Assembly: GCF_963678245.1 (NCBI RefSeq)
Contig: NZ_OY782770.1
Span: 1,116,001-1,180,000 of the forward strand
Source: an uncultured Sunxiuqinia sp.
GTDB taxonomy: Bacteria > Bacteroidota > Bacteroidia > Bacteroidales > Prolixibacteraceae
DNA length: 64,000 nt
Reading direction: 5' to 3'
In this document: piece by piece, positions 8,215-17,581 of the stretch
Layout of the letters: each line of letters opens with the position of its first letter
Position numbering within the stretch: the stretch's first letter is position 1
Made by a program: the position numbers and the translations under genes
The notes under the pieces: model-generated
What the model was told of the DNA's origin: nothing
Database searches by the model: none
What the model saw: only the letters and a program-made list of their open reading frames with translations

Positions 8215-9672
8215 TTAAAGTTCTACATTTATTATTACCCTTTTATACCTTGTCAATTGTGGTATGCCATCATCCTTAACCTCGCAAACTATGTGTATAG
8301 TTTCATTTTTTGTAATATCGTCAGGTATACTAATTATAGTTTTTTGATTATTTGAATTTTTAATTTCTAGATTCCCTTTAAAGGAACTTGGCTCTTTATA
8401 AAACCACCAATTGTATGTTAGCTTATTGTTATCGGGGTCGTATGTACCTTTTGCATTCAACTGAATTGTGGAACCGGCTTTGGCGGTTATATCTAATTCA
8501 TTCATTAGTTTTACCACAGGAGGGTGATTCGCTTCATTGTATGGTTTAACGCACCAGTCGGCTCTGGAAGCAAAATCGTTTTGAAAAGCATCAGACCAAC
8601 GCCAAATTGGTTTAAGGTATTCTAAAAGAACTGAGTCATTTGGAATTTTTTCCTTTAAACGTATACGACCCCATGCAGAACTGCCGTACCATCTTCCATC
8701 CGGATATTCATAAGAAGTATCTGCAACAGGGTCAAGCCATGTGTTTTCTCGAATTAAGACATACCTCCCTCCCCAGCCTCCATAGTTTGGAGCTTCCATA
8801 TTTCTAAGGCCGGTTTCTATATTATGAAGAAAAGAAGGCGAATCACCTTCTGACCTGAAATCTCCATCGTCAAAACCTTTTTTATCTCCTGTGTGAGATT
8901 TGTATAATGAACATAATGCCCCATGGTTTTGTAATATGTTTGACTTCATCCAATTGCCTGTAAAATACTTTTGCTGTTCCTGTGGTAAGGTTTGTTTCCA
9001 GTAATACATAATGGCAATGAACTGGTCGGAAATAATGGTTGGAATATTAAATCTACCCCAATGAGGTCTAATATACGATTGATAAGTAGAGTCTTGTTCC
9101 CAAATAAAGAAGAAACGGAGTTTATTGGCAACATATTCCATTTTTTCAGGATGTTCTTCTTCAATGGTTTTTAATGCTCTTGCAATGGTATTTGTTCCAC
9201 CCCATGCCTGAACCCAAATTGGTTGACTGTCGGATTCATCAAGAAGTACTTTAACAATATGTTGAGAACCTGGAGTAATTGAATCCATTTCACCTTCAGT
9301 TTCTACATTACCCAAGAATGAAACAGATTTTAAATATTCAGGTGTTGGGTAACCTTTATCGTGCAAAATTAAATTTGGATATACTTCTGCATAAGCCTCA
9401 AGATAAGGGTCAAACCAGTCATCACCAGCCCATTTATGTCCATGCCAGTGATACTGTGAACTTGATGTAACGATGCCTTCAATATCCCATTCGTTTGCAT
9501 ATAATAAAAACCTTACCATGGAACACTCATCGTCTATTTCACCATCGGAGGTTACAATAATTCTGGTCTTTTTTACATCATCATTTGATTTACTATAGCA
9601 AACATTAGCAATGTTTAAGAAGGTTAAAATCAGTAAAAAACCTTTCAATCTATATAAATAGTTATGTGTCAT
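8215..9672 (-). CDS. DUF1593 protein with C-terminal Ig-like domain
   Basis: A 485-residue secreted protein with an N-terminal signal segment (GFLLILTFLNIANVCYS). The DUF1593 domain (about residues 35-340) has the acidic motif VTSDGEIDDECSMV, the segment EGIVTSSSQYHWHG and the PIWVQAWGGTNTIARAL core. Residues about 390-485 form a cadherin/PKD-like sandwich (VAKAGSTIQLNAKGTYDPDN in type) that is absent from the shorter paralogue at 5537-6823. It lies between the PL1 lyase and the GH28 remnant with gaps of 11 and 9 bp. Two divergent DUF1593 proteins around one lyase suggest action on different products; that is inference. Confidence 0.87.
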   Translation of the reverse strand: MTHNYLYRLKGFLLILTFLNIANVCYSKSNDDVKKTRIIVTSDGEIDDECSMVRFLLYANEWDIEGIVTSSSQYHWHGHKWAGDDWFDPYLEAYAEVYPNLILHDKGYPTPEYLKSVSFLGNVETEGEMDSITPGSQHIVKVLLDESDSQPIWVQAWGGTNTIARALKTIEEEHPEKMEYVANKLRFFFIWEQDSTYQSYIRPHWGRFNIPTIISDQFIAIMYYWKQTLPQEQQKYFTGNWMKSNILQNHGALCSLYKSHTGDKKGFDDGDFRSEGDSPSFLHNIETGLRNMEAPNYGGWGGRYVLIRENTWLDPVADTSYEYPDGRWYGSSAWGRIRLKEKIPNDSVLLEYLKPIWRWSDAFQNDFASRADWCVKPYNEANHPPVVKLMNELDITAKAGSTIQLNAKGTYDPDNNKLTYNWWFYKEPSSFKGNLEIKNSNNQKTIISIPDDITKNETIHIVCEVKDDGIPQLTRYKRVIINVEL

Positions 9673-9681
9673 AATTTCTAC

Positions 9682-11515
9682 TTAATTAAATGTAAAACAA
9701 GATGTAATGCTTTGTTGTTTTTCTTCAATGACCTTTCCGTCTTTCGATATCCCAAGGGCAAATAATTTTTGGTTGTGTTCACCTTTTATTTCATAATAAG
9801 TAAAATCTTTATAATGAATTTCTTTTATTTCATTGAAGAAGTATGGTGTTGGATTGGTTTCTAAAAATTTTCCCAATGCAATAATTACTTTCTCAGGTAA
9901 GTGTGCATGATTTGATTCAAGTTCGGTACGAATGATTTCTCCATCTACCTGAACCATAATTCCAGTATTCTGAAAAGATTCCAATTCAAGGTCAATGTCA
10001 TAAATTACATTTGAACTGGTGATAATTCGGTCTATATCGTTAATGGGAACATTTGTATAGTTTTCATCTAATGCATCTTTTACAGCCACAGGTATATCAC
10101 TGTATTGAATATCATCTGAATCCAATATTTTATCTTCAGGATTATCAAAATGAATTTTAGGGATTTCATTGTCTCCAATATTGTAGGTATTGGTTATTGT
10201 TTCCTCATTAATTTCAATATTTTTCAGATTGAATGAAGTCAGGTATTTAGCAAATGCCCCTTTTGAAACAATAAATTCTGAATTTTGAATGCTAATGTTT
10301 TGTATCGGACTTTTGGAATTTCCTAATAATACAAATGCTCTTCCGCATTCTTTAACATGAACGCTGTCAATTTGCACATCGAAAATAATAGGCGAAGGTT
10401 CCTTGGTTCTTAAAATTCTGGCATATAAAAATGACCCTTGAATTTTTTCTGCATGAATATTCTTTATAAAAACGTTGTTGATTTTTACATCCTGTTGGCC
10501 GTAGATACAAATACCAGCTTCCGCTGAGTTAAATTGAAGGTCTGAAAAGAAAAATACGGTTAATTCCTTTGTTCGATTTAGAACTGAAAATAATGGGTGT
10601 ATAGGTAATATTTTTAAAAATGCTGTTTTGTATAACAATGTTGCCTGATGGTTTATTGTTTGGAATATTGATACTTCCTGACAGTATTTTTATCCCTTCC
10701 TCAATATCCTCAATTTGCATGTTGTCAACAACAATGTTTTGGCTGCTTTCTATAGCTATTCCTATTTGATTGTAACCTTTACTTTTTATCAATCCATTTT
10801 TTAAAGGTGATGTTGATTGCTCAATACCGGATGAATGGAAAAATAGGGCGTATTAAGAATGCTTACACCTTCAATATTTATTCGTGAACATTCATAAAAA
10901 AGCCATCAGGTCAGGTCGAAGAGAATGTCCTTTTCCAAATTTACGATTAGTAACTTTAATCTTTTTATCATTCAATTCCTTTAACAATCCATTATCTGCT
11001 TTTTCGTTGTATTTCATGTTTTTCCAAACCGGATTATTTCCCTGTCCATCAATTATCCCTTTTCCGCTAATTTTTATGTCGGATTGATTTCTGGCATATA
11101 TCATAGATGAAAAATTCATACATGGTCTGCCACTAAACCAAGTATATTTTAAAGGATATAAATCAAGGTCAGGAATAAATTTTATAGTAGTTCCTTCATC
11201 CAAAAACAGTTCAACTTTACTTTTTAATTCTATAGCACCGGAATTGTAAACACCATTGGATAATATCAACGTTCCGCCTCCTTTTTCTGAGACCAAATTA
11301 ATGGCTTCCTGAATTTGTTGGGGTGAATTGATTTTTACTAAATCTGCTATATAAAAAGTATCTGTAGGAATAATGGCTTCCATAATTTCAGCCTTTATTG
11401 AGTCAGCATAACTCCAACCAATAGCAGATGTACTTGAATTATCCTTATTGCTATTATTATTCTGACAAGAAAGAATTGCCAGACTTAGGAATAAAAAACA
11501 GATAAATGGCTTCAT
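9682..11515 (-). pseudogene. GH28 polygalacturonase-like gene with PepSY-like tail, frameshifted
   Basis: The reading begins at ATG 11515 with a lipoprotein signal (SLAILSC) and a GH28-type beta-helix start (IQEAINLVSEKGGGTLILSNGVY, SGKGIIDGQG). At the run of six T near 10897 the frame is one base short and stops at 10892; the following bases would continue FYECSRINIEGVSILNTPYF. Further shifts occur near 10810-10840 and 10560-10640 before a long last frame (to 9682) with more helix turns. The last about 130 residues (VPINDIDRI, YYEIKGEHNQKLFALGISKDGKVIEE) look like a PepSY-like domain, unusual for GH28. The expected catalytic GDD segment is not recognisable. It is first in the pectin operon, so its decay may still allow downstream expression. 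Confidence 0.8.
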
Positions 11516-11529
11516 AAAATTATTTTTCT

Positions 11530-11537
11530 CAAAAGTA
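11530..11537 (-). promoter_or_regulatory. Promoter -7 box of the pectin operon
   Basis: The minus strand reads TACTTTTG, an exact TAnnTTTG box of the Bacteroidota primary sigma factor, about 15 bp before the start codon at 11515. The operator-like repeats lie directly upstream of it. Confidence 0.55.
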
Positions 11538-11544
11538 CGGTTAA

Positions 11545-11597
11545 ACCTCACAAATAAACTGTTAAAACCTGTCAATAACAGTCATTGACCTGTGAAT
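11545..11597. promoter_or_regulatory. Direct repeats ACCTGTSAAT in the divergent promoter region
   Basis: ACCTGTCAAT at 11567-11576 and ACCTGTGAAT at 11588-11597 are 21 bp apart; a weaker copy, ACCTCACAAAT, starts at 11545. GTCAAT (11571) and ATTGAC (11584) also form a dyad. The repeats sit between the pectin operon promoter and the winged-helix regulator gene, where an activator of either would bind. That this regulator binds them is inference. Confidence 0.5.
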
Positions 11598-11643
11598 TAA
11601 CAACTGTGACATCAGTTATAAAATGATTTTGTATTTTTAAAGA

Positions 11644-12846
11644 ATGAGCAATCATATTGATGTAGAGATTTGGCTACAAAAGTTATCACTGAGTAGATTT
11701 TTCACTTCTAATAAAGATGTGGAACTGTTGCGTTACTTGATTCGCTCTACTCAGGAAGGAAAGAGTTTAAAAGAAACCATTATTGCAATTGATTTCTTTG
11801 GTAAAGATTCATCATTCGACCCGGGTTCTGATTCAATTGTACGTTCCAATATTTATAATCTTAGAAAAAAACTTGAATCCTATTATTTGGAAGCAGGTCA
11901 AGAGGATTCTGTAAAGTTTGTAATTCCCAAAGGTCAATACCAGGTTACTATCGAAATGATAGAAAATACGGCCAAAACACAGGTTGATAAAACTTCTTAC
12001 TATAAAAAATACGGATTAAGAACACTTCTTCTGATTTCCACATCGGCTATGTTCGTTTTTGCGTTTTTATATTTCAATAATAATGCAAAAACCGACAATC
12101 AAATAAGTACAAAGAGAAGTCCGATATGGAGTTATTTTGCACACTCAGAGAATTCATTACTAATTGTATTGGGCGATTACTTTATGATGCAAAAAACAGA
12201 ATTTCCCGATAGCAGTTATTCCTTTGTTCGTAATCCTGACATAAATACCCAAACTGAGTTTTTTAATTTTTTGGAAGAGAATCCTGAACAAAAAAATAAG
12301 TTAAAGAAATTAGGTCAAAACTATTTTGGAGAAGAAATCCCGAAATGTTTTTTACAGATATTACAAGTTTTTCAAGGTATTGATAAACAAATCAAAGTAA
12401 AGTACGCTTCTGAATTGTCCTTATCAGATATTCGTGAAAACGATTTGATTTTTATTGGTGATTATAGCACTTTAAATGTTTTAAAACCTTTTTTTGAAAA
12501 AACTGGTTTTCGATATTCTATCTCTCCACAGTCAGTTTATATTTTAGGGAAACAGAACGACACCATCGAATATTATTATTTAGACAATCCTAATCAATCG
12601 GTTTTTCAGAATGACTATGCAACCATTGCCAGTGTTATATCCTATCCGGGTAAAAGAATACTTTTTTTAAATTCATTTTTACCATTTGGAAAATCTGAGG
12701 CTTTGTTTAAACTTCAAGAACCTGCTTTTGTTTCAGAACTGAATGATACCATTTCAAATTTTCCTCAAGAATGGAGTATGCTCATAAAAATATCGGGGCT
12801 TCAATCAAGTGGGTTTTATTACGAAATTTTAAACTTTTCTGAATAA
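11644..12846 (+). CDS. Membrane-anchored winged-helix transcription regulator
   Basis: A 400-residue protein in three parts. Residues 1-103 match the winged-helix domain seen in many CadC-like or TPR-bearing regulators, with a YLIRSTQEGKSLKETIIAID helix, FGKDSSFDPGSDSIVRSNI and NLRKKLESYY, closing with IPKGQYQVT. Residues 125-144 are a single membrane segment. Residues about 150-400 would be periplasmic, with a Rossmann-like alternation (LLIVLGDYF, LIFIGDYSTLNVL) that may bind a ligand. The layout is that of ToxR/CadC-type one-component regulators. It is divergent from the pectin operon with 128 bp between start codons, so sensing pectin breakdown products is a reasonable inference. No TPR or kinase domain is present. 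Confidence 0.75.
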   Translation: MSNHIDVEIWLQKLSLSRFFTSNKDVELLRYLIRSTQEGKSLKETIIAIDFFGKDSSFDPGSDSIVRSNIYNLRKKLESYYLEAGQEDSVKFVIPKGQYQVTIEMIENTAKTQVDKTSYYKKYGLRTLLLISTSAMFVFAFLYFNNNAKTDNQISTKRSPIWSYFAHSENSLLIVLGDYFMMQKTEFPDSSYSFVRNPDINTQTEFFNFLEENPEQKNKLKKLGQNYFGEEIPKCFLQILQVFQGIDKQIKVKYASELSLSDIRENDLIFIGDYSTLNVLKPFFEKTGFRYSISPQSVYILGKQNDTIEYYYLDNPNQSVFQNDYATIASVISYPGKRILFLNSFLPFGKSEALFKLQEPAFVSELNDTISNFPQEWSMLIKISGLQSSGFYYEILNFSE

Positions 12847-12873
12847 TCTAATTTGCAGGGGTGCGTCGGCAAG

Positions 12874-12943
12874 AAAACAGCTCTTCCCGCAAAAAAAATG
12901 GTTGAGGCGCTGGCTTGTGCGTTTTTGCGGGATGTGCTGTTTT
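12874..12943. repeat. GC-rich hairpin region between regulator and site B
   Basis: Arms AAAACAGC..CCCGCAAAAA (12874-12895) and TTTTTGCGGG..GCTGTTTT (12922-12943) form a long stem. GGTGCG near 12860 and CGCACC near 13007 can pair around it, giving a compact structured block of about 150 bp that is markedly richer in GC than its surroundings. No reading frame with coding character crosses it. It may be a structured RNA or another recombination-site relative; it is not a simple terminator. Confidence 0.5.
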
Positions 12944-13110
12944 GAGCGGTGGGGTTTCCTCTTTCTTTGTGCGGGGGGAGAAAAAACAAAATAAATTCCC
13001 TCGCATCGCACCGCCCTATCAACGGAGCACCAATCCAATCAATCCGTTTTTGTAATTATTTCAATTCTCTTTTATCGTGTCAATGTGTCAAATTGGTGGT
13101 TCTCCACACT

Positions 13111-13246
13111 TGCTTACAACGGCTACGTATATGAAACGTTTGGCATTTCGGAGAGCAAACCTGTCAAAAAGTTACAATTTTCACTAAATGTAACAGTCTT
13201 AATATTAGCACTATACACCAAATGTTTTATATACTTTGTTAGCAAC
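13111..13246 (-). repeat. attC-like imperfect palindrome, site B
   Basis: The left arm TTGCTTACAACG..CGTATATGAAACGTTTGG pairs with the right arm CCAAATGTTTTATATACTTTGTTAGCAA. The gene-proximal end in minus direction reads TTGCTAACAAAG; the distal end reads CCGTTGTAAGCAA. It is closely related to site A. No minus-strand gene directly precedes it; the small gene at 13470 and the GT4 gene lie on the plus strand. Confidence 0.7.
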
Positions 13247-13469
13247 TGGCTATTCTATTCTTCAGTCAACTATCAACAAAATTAATAAAACATTTCATCT
13301 TGAGAACGCCCATGTCAATGGTAAGATTGATGAATCAATACTTTTATAGTAACTGGCAAATATGCAGATTAGCTAGAAGACGCGAGGTTCAATTATTCCA
13401 ATATGCGAATAACTATGAAAAAGACAGAAAGACGCAAATATTGTCGTACCTTAAAAAAAATATAAAATT

Positions 13470-13583
13470 ATGTCAAAAGGAAAAGATTCAAAAGGTAAAA
13501 GCGACAAAAAAGAACCTGCAAAATCGCTAAAAGAAAAAAGAGCTGATAAAGTTTCAAAACGCAAAGAAAAAAAATCGGAATAG
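13470..13583 (+). CDS. Small lysine-rich protein, 37 residues
   Basis: ATG 13470 opens a frame of 37 codons ending in TAG 13583. The product is extremely basic and hydrophilic (MSKGKDSKGK at the start, SLKEKRADKVSKRKEKKSE at the end), with about 15 Lys plus 3 Arg and no hydrophobic core. A longer frame on the same strand (13300-13530) overlaps it but has mixed, non-protein-like composition. The AT-rich stretch in front and the gap of 106 bp to the glycosyltransferase gene suit a short independent gene. Possibly a nucleic-acid-binding or ribosome-associated peptide; that is inference from composition only. Confidence 0.5.
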   Translation: MSKGKDSKGKSDKKEPAKSLKEKRADKVSKRKEKKSE

Positions 13584-13689
13584 CAACAATGCATTAACAT
13601 AATAAATGTCCGTGATTTGCTTTTAAAGATGAATAATAGCAATGTCATTGACATTTTTTTTCACTATCGAATAAGATTAATTTTTAGCT

Positions 13690-15915
13690 ATGAAATATAC
13701 TTTTCTTGCATCTTACCCACCTAGAGAATGTGGTATTGGTACCTTTACCAACAATTTATTCAAATCAATTTTAAACAGTGACAATAATGAGAATGAGGGT
13801 TTTATTGTTGCTTTGAGTGACCATGATGTAATTTATAAATATCCTGAAGAGGTAAAATTAGTTATTCGACAAGATCATCAAATAGATTATTTAGAAGCGG
13901 TAGAATACATAAACCTAAGTGGGGCCGATGTTTGTGTACTTGAACACGAATTTGGCATTTTTGGCGGACGAGATGGCGATTACATACTTCCGTTATTACA
14001 TAAATTAAAAATTCCGCTTATAGTTACGCTGCATACCATACTTAAAACACCATCGGATAGTCAAAAAGCGACTTTATGTAAAATTTGCCAAATAGCAGAT
14101 AAAGTAGTGGTAATGAGCCACAAGGCTATAGAATTTTTAGTTGATGTTTATAATGTACCAAAAGAAAAAATTGCGCTGATTGAACATGGGGTTCCCGACA
14201 TTCATTTTAAACCAGAAAATTGCCGTAAAGAATTTAAACTTGGAGAAAAGAAGGTGTTATTCACTTTTGGTTTTTTGGGACGAAACAAAGGCGTTGAAAC
14301 AGTTATTAAAGCATTACCTGAAATTGTTGAAAAACATCCCGATGTAATTTATATTGTACTGGGAAAAACCCATCCTAATGTTCTGCGCGAATCGGGTGAG
14401 GAATATCGTATTTCTCTTATGCGTATGGCAAAAAGTCTCAATGTGGAAAAGAATGTGGTGTTTCTTAACAAATTTCTCGACGAGCAAGAATTGTTTAAAT
14501 ATCTGTATGCCTGTGATGTATATATAACACCCTACCCACACGAAGCACAAATAACCAGTGGAACTCTTTCGTATGCGGTAGGAATAGGTGCCGGAGTTGT
14601 ATCAACACCTTATTGGCATGCTGCGGAATTATTAGCAAATGGACGAGGAAAATTATTTAATTTCAACGATCCTTCTGATCTTTCATCTACATTATTAGAT
14701 CTTTTCGATCATCCAGAAAAGTTGCAGGCAATAAAGCAGAGAGCGTATGATTATGGATTAGGTATTACCTGGCCCAAAACAGGAGATAAATACTGCAAAG
14801 TGGCACAAGAAATTGTGAAAGTTGCAGCCAAAGAGACAGAAGCAGTTCATAAAGAAATGGATCTTTTAGTTTTGCCGTCCTTCTCGCTCAAGCATATCAA
14901 TAGAATGACTGATGATACAGGTATAATTCAACATGCAAAATTTGGAATTCCTAATTTAAAGGAAGGGTATTGTATGGATGATAATGCCAGAGCATTACTT
15001 ATGGCAACAATGAATTACAGACAATTTAAAGACCCGCGTTCACTCGAATTATCTACTGTTTATTTGAGCTATATTCATTACATGCAAAATCCAAATGGTA
15101 CATTTAGGAACTTCCTGAGTTTTAATAGAAATTTTCTTGATGAACTGGGCTCCGAAGATTCGTTTGCTCGTACTATTTGGGCGCTTGGTTTTTTATTGGG
15201 CAATTCACCAAATGATAGCTTCTACCAATCGGCAAAACAGATATTTTTTAATGCCACACCAAATTTCGAAAAGCTGCAATCAATAAGGAGCATAGCTAAT
15301 ACGATAATTGGCATAAGTTATTATCTTAAAAGGGCTCCCTCCGACGAGAACATGATTGAGAAGTTGCGACTGCTTGTAAATAAACTAATTAAGCATTACG
15401 ATGAAAATAGCACACCCGATTGGCAATGGTTTGAACAAATAATTGCGTACGATAATGGTCTCTTACCTTTGGCTCTTTTACATGCTACAGAAATACTAAA
15501 AGACGATAAGGTTGCAAGTACCGCTTTTGAATCTATGAATTTTCTATCAGCGGTAACGTTAAAGGATAATTGCTTATCTGTTGTAGGAAATGAAAATTGG
15601 TATAAAAAAGGTGGTATTCGCTCAATATTCTCGCAACAACCGGTCGATGCTATGGCAATGGTTTTAATGTTTCATCAAGCATTTCATCTTACAAAAGATA
15701 AAGAATACATAAGGAAACTATATACATGTTTCTTGTGGTTTATTGGCGAAAACGATTTACAGTTAAACTTATACGACTTTGAAACTCATGGCTGCAATGA
15801 TGGTTTTGATAAAGATGGTGTTAACCAAAACCAGGGAGCCGAAAGTACATTGGCTTATTTGATTTCATACTTAGCTGTTTTACAGGCGTACGAAGAATAT
15901 AATAAAGTCGATTAA
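13690..15915 (+). CDS. GT4 glycosyltransferase fused to a helical C-terminal domain
   Basis: A 741-residue cytoplasmic protein. Residues 1-375 are a GT-B fold glycosyltransferase of family 4: N-terminal SYPPRECGIGTFT, the HGVPDIHF hinge, the TFGFLGRNKGVETVIKAL donor-domain start and the HEAQITSGTLSYAVGIGAG nucleotide-sugar-binding segment. Residues about 390-741 form an all-helical domain with the repeated signature GYCMDDNARALL and WQWFEQIIAYDNGLLP, suggesting an (alpha/alpha) toroid. The gene converges with a GH130 phosphorylase gene and overlaps its stop by 4 bp. GT4 enzymes of this two-domain type often neighbour GH130 genes, so synthesis and turnover of a mannose-containing oligosaccharide is likely. 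The acceptor is unknown. Confidence 0.85.
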   Translation: MKYTFLASYPPRECGIGTFTNNLFKSILNSDNNENEGFIVALSDHDVIYKYPEEVKLVIRQDHQIDYLEAVEYINLSGADVCVLEHEFGIFGGRDGDYILPLLHKLKIPLIVTLHTILKTPSDSQKATLCKICQIADKVVVMSHKAIEFLVDVYNVPKEKIALIEHGVPDIHFKPENCRKEFKLGEKKVLFTFGFLGRNKGVETVIKALPEIVEKHPDVIYIVLGKTHPNVLRESGEEYRISLMRMAKSLNVEKNVVFLNKFLDEQELFKYLYACDVYITPYPHEAQITSGTLSYAVGIGAGVVSTPYWHAAELLANGRGKLFNFNDPSDLSSTLLDLFDHPEKLQAIKQRAYDYGLGITWPKTGDKYCKVAQEIVKVAAKETEAVHKEMDLLVLPSFSLKHINRMTDDTGIIQHAKFGIPNLKEGYCMDDNARALLMATMNYRQFKDPRSLELSTVYLSYIHYMQNPNGTFRNFLSFNRNFLDELGSEDSFARTIWALGFLLGNSPNDSFYQSAKQIFFNATPNFEKLQSIRSIANTIIGISYYLKRAPSDENMIEKLRLLVNKLIKHYDENSTPDWQWFEQIIAYDNGLLPLALLHATEILKDDKVASTAFESMNFLSAVTLKDNCLSVVGNENWYKKGGIRSIFSQQPVDAMAMVLMFHQAFHLTKDKEYIRKLYTCFLWFIGENDLQLNLYDFETHGCNDGFDKDGVNQNQGAESTLAYLISYLAVLQAYEEYNKVD

Positions 15916-17384
15916 GTCTTAGATTTTTGTAATTCATCCAAGAGTTCATTTAGTTTAATAGTGGCATAGGTTGATGCGTAATCTGACATGGCATACGGTA
16001 AAATAAGCTTATCATTATGAATCATGGAACCGCAGGAATAAACAACATTTGGGACGTAGCCTTCTCTTTCATCTTCATTGGGCGATAATAACGGACTCTT
16101 CAATCTTCCAATTTCAATTTCAGGATTATCAAGATCAAACAACGATGCCCCTATAGCATATTCGCGCATAGGGCCAACACCGTGTGTTAACACCAGCCAA
16201 CCTTTGTCGGTTTCTATAGGAGAACCACAATTGCCAATTTGAATCATTTCCCATGGAAACTTAGGCTTCTGTATTAACTTGGCTTCTCGCCAAATATTTA
16301 TTGTATCTGAAAAGGCTATGTAATTATTGAATCCGTCCAAACGGCAAAGCATTGCATATTTTCCATTTATTTTTCTGGGAAACAATGCCATTCCCTTATT
16401 TTGTGCAATCTCACCATGAATTGGCAAACTATTAAAATGATAAAAATCTTTGGTGTAAAGTAATTTGGGTAAAATAGTACTGCCATTATATGCAGTGTAA
16501 GTTGCATAATACATTATTTCACCATTATCATCTGTAAACTTGACGAAACGGGCATCTTCGATACCATTTTTTTCATTAATTGAAACCGGAAAAATTACCC
16601 TTTCAGAAATGTTGGTATCTAAGGAAAATTGAAGTTCATAATGTGAAGAGGCCAGCCATACTATTTGACTAATCAATAACTCTTTATCGGCAGCCAGATG
16701 AAGACTGGCTCTTGCTTCTTGAGCACTTTTCCTGAGCTCTCCATATGTAAATGTATCACCGAGTTTGTCAAGTATCAATGCGGGGGGAACGATAGAATGA
16801 AAGTCCATTTCTTTCAGTTTGTTGGTAAACGATTTTTTATCGTAGATATGCCGTTTTATATGTTGAGCCTCTTCCAACATACTCCCCATGGGCTCTAAGG
16901 TAAGATTACCATTTTTGTCAAGAATTCCAGTTCTAAACACAATAGACGAAATGTGTCCTTCGCCTGTGGCTCTTAAACTTAATATAACTCTTTTTTCGTT
17001 GAGACTTAGCTCTGACTGGTAGGGATGTTCAACAATAGAAGGATTGAAAAGGGCAGCAGAATCAACGGAATACTCCATGGTAAAGTATGAACCAATTAGC
17101 ATTCGCAACTTATTATCAAGCGAATTAGCATCCATATTTAGTTGTACAAATAAATGTGCAATTTTGTTAAAATGTCGTTCAAAGATAGCACTGATATTAC
17201 GGTGTCGTAGTGAATAATCTCTCAGTACAGAACTTAAACTTAAACGTACTTCATTTTCCGTCATAGCTAGTACCGATTGTATGGTGGCAATTGCTCTTTC
17301 TTCGGTTGTAAATAAAAAGCGTGCGATAACTCTGGATGAGTCTGGAAGAAACTTTGTATTCTTTCTATTTACGGCAACTTGCAT
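15912..17384 (-). CDS. GH130 mannoside phosphorylase
   Basis: A 490-residue cytoplasmic enzyme, no signal peptide. The C-terminal about 290 residues form the five-bladed propeller of GH130: NGIEDARFVKF with the catalytic acid, GMALFPRKINGKYAMLCR, GNCGSPIETDKGWLVLTHGV and GYVPNVVYSCG. The N-terminal about 190 residues are helical, as in long GH130 members. GH130 enzymes phosphorolyse beta-mannosides (for example beta-1,2- or beta-1,4-mannosyl linkages); the linkage cannot be read from sequence here. It is convergent with the GT4 gene and overlaps it by 4 bp at the stops, so the two are on opposite transcripts and may antagonise each other. Confidence 0.88.
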   Translation of the reverse strand: MQVAVNRKNTKFLPDSSRVIARFLFTTEERAIATIQSVLAMTENEVRLSLSSVLRDYSLRHRNISAIFERHFNKIAHLFVQLNMDANSLDNKLRMLIGSYFTMEYSVDSAALFNPSIVEHPYQSELSLNEKRVILSLRATGEGHISSIVFRTGILDKNGNLTLEPMGSMLEEAQHIKRHIYDKKSFTNKLKEMDFHSIVPPALILDKLGDTFTYGELRKSAQEARASLHLAADKELLISQIVWLASSHYELQFSLDTNISERVIFPVSINEKNGIEDARFVKFTDDNGEIMYYATYTAYNGSTILPKLLYTKDFYHFNSLPIHGEIAQNKGMALFPRKINGKYAMLCRLDGFNNYIAFSDTINIWREAKLIQKPKFPWEMIQIGNCGSPIETDKGWLVLTHGVGPMREYAIGASLFDLDNPEIEIGRLKSPLLSPNEDEREGYVPNVVYSCGSMIHNDKLILPYAMSDYASTYATIKLNELLDELQKSKT

Positions 17385-17581
17385 AGTTCTAATTTTTTTC
17401 TAAAGGTAGTGGCTTATAAATGATAACCTACTTTTTACTAAATTATCTCACGAAACTTACTATTTTATATTTAGAAAGATTTTCAATGTTGTATTTTGAG
17501 GTGATGTCTTCGCATGAGCATTGGCATTTCTGTCTATTTATTTTCAATTTATGCAGTGAGTTGTAATCGGAGCTGATGCTT

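Noticed and set aside
13300-13530. Plus-strand protein of 76 residues
   Set aside because: Overlaps the more convincing small lysine-rich gene in another frame, and its start region looks like random translation.
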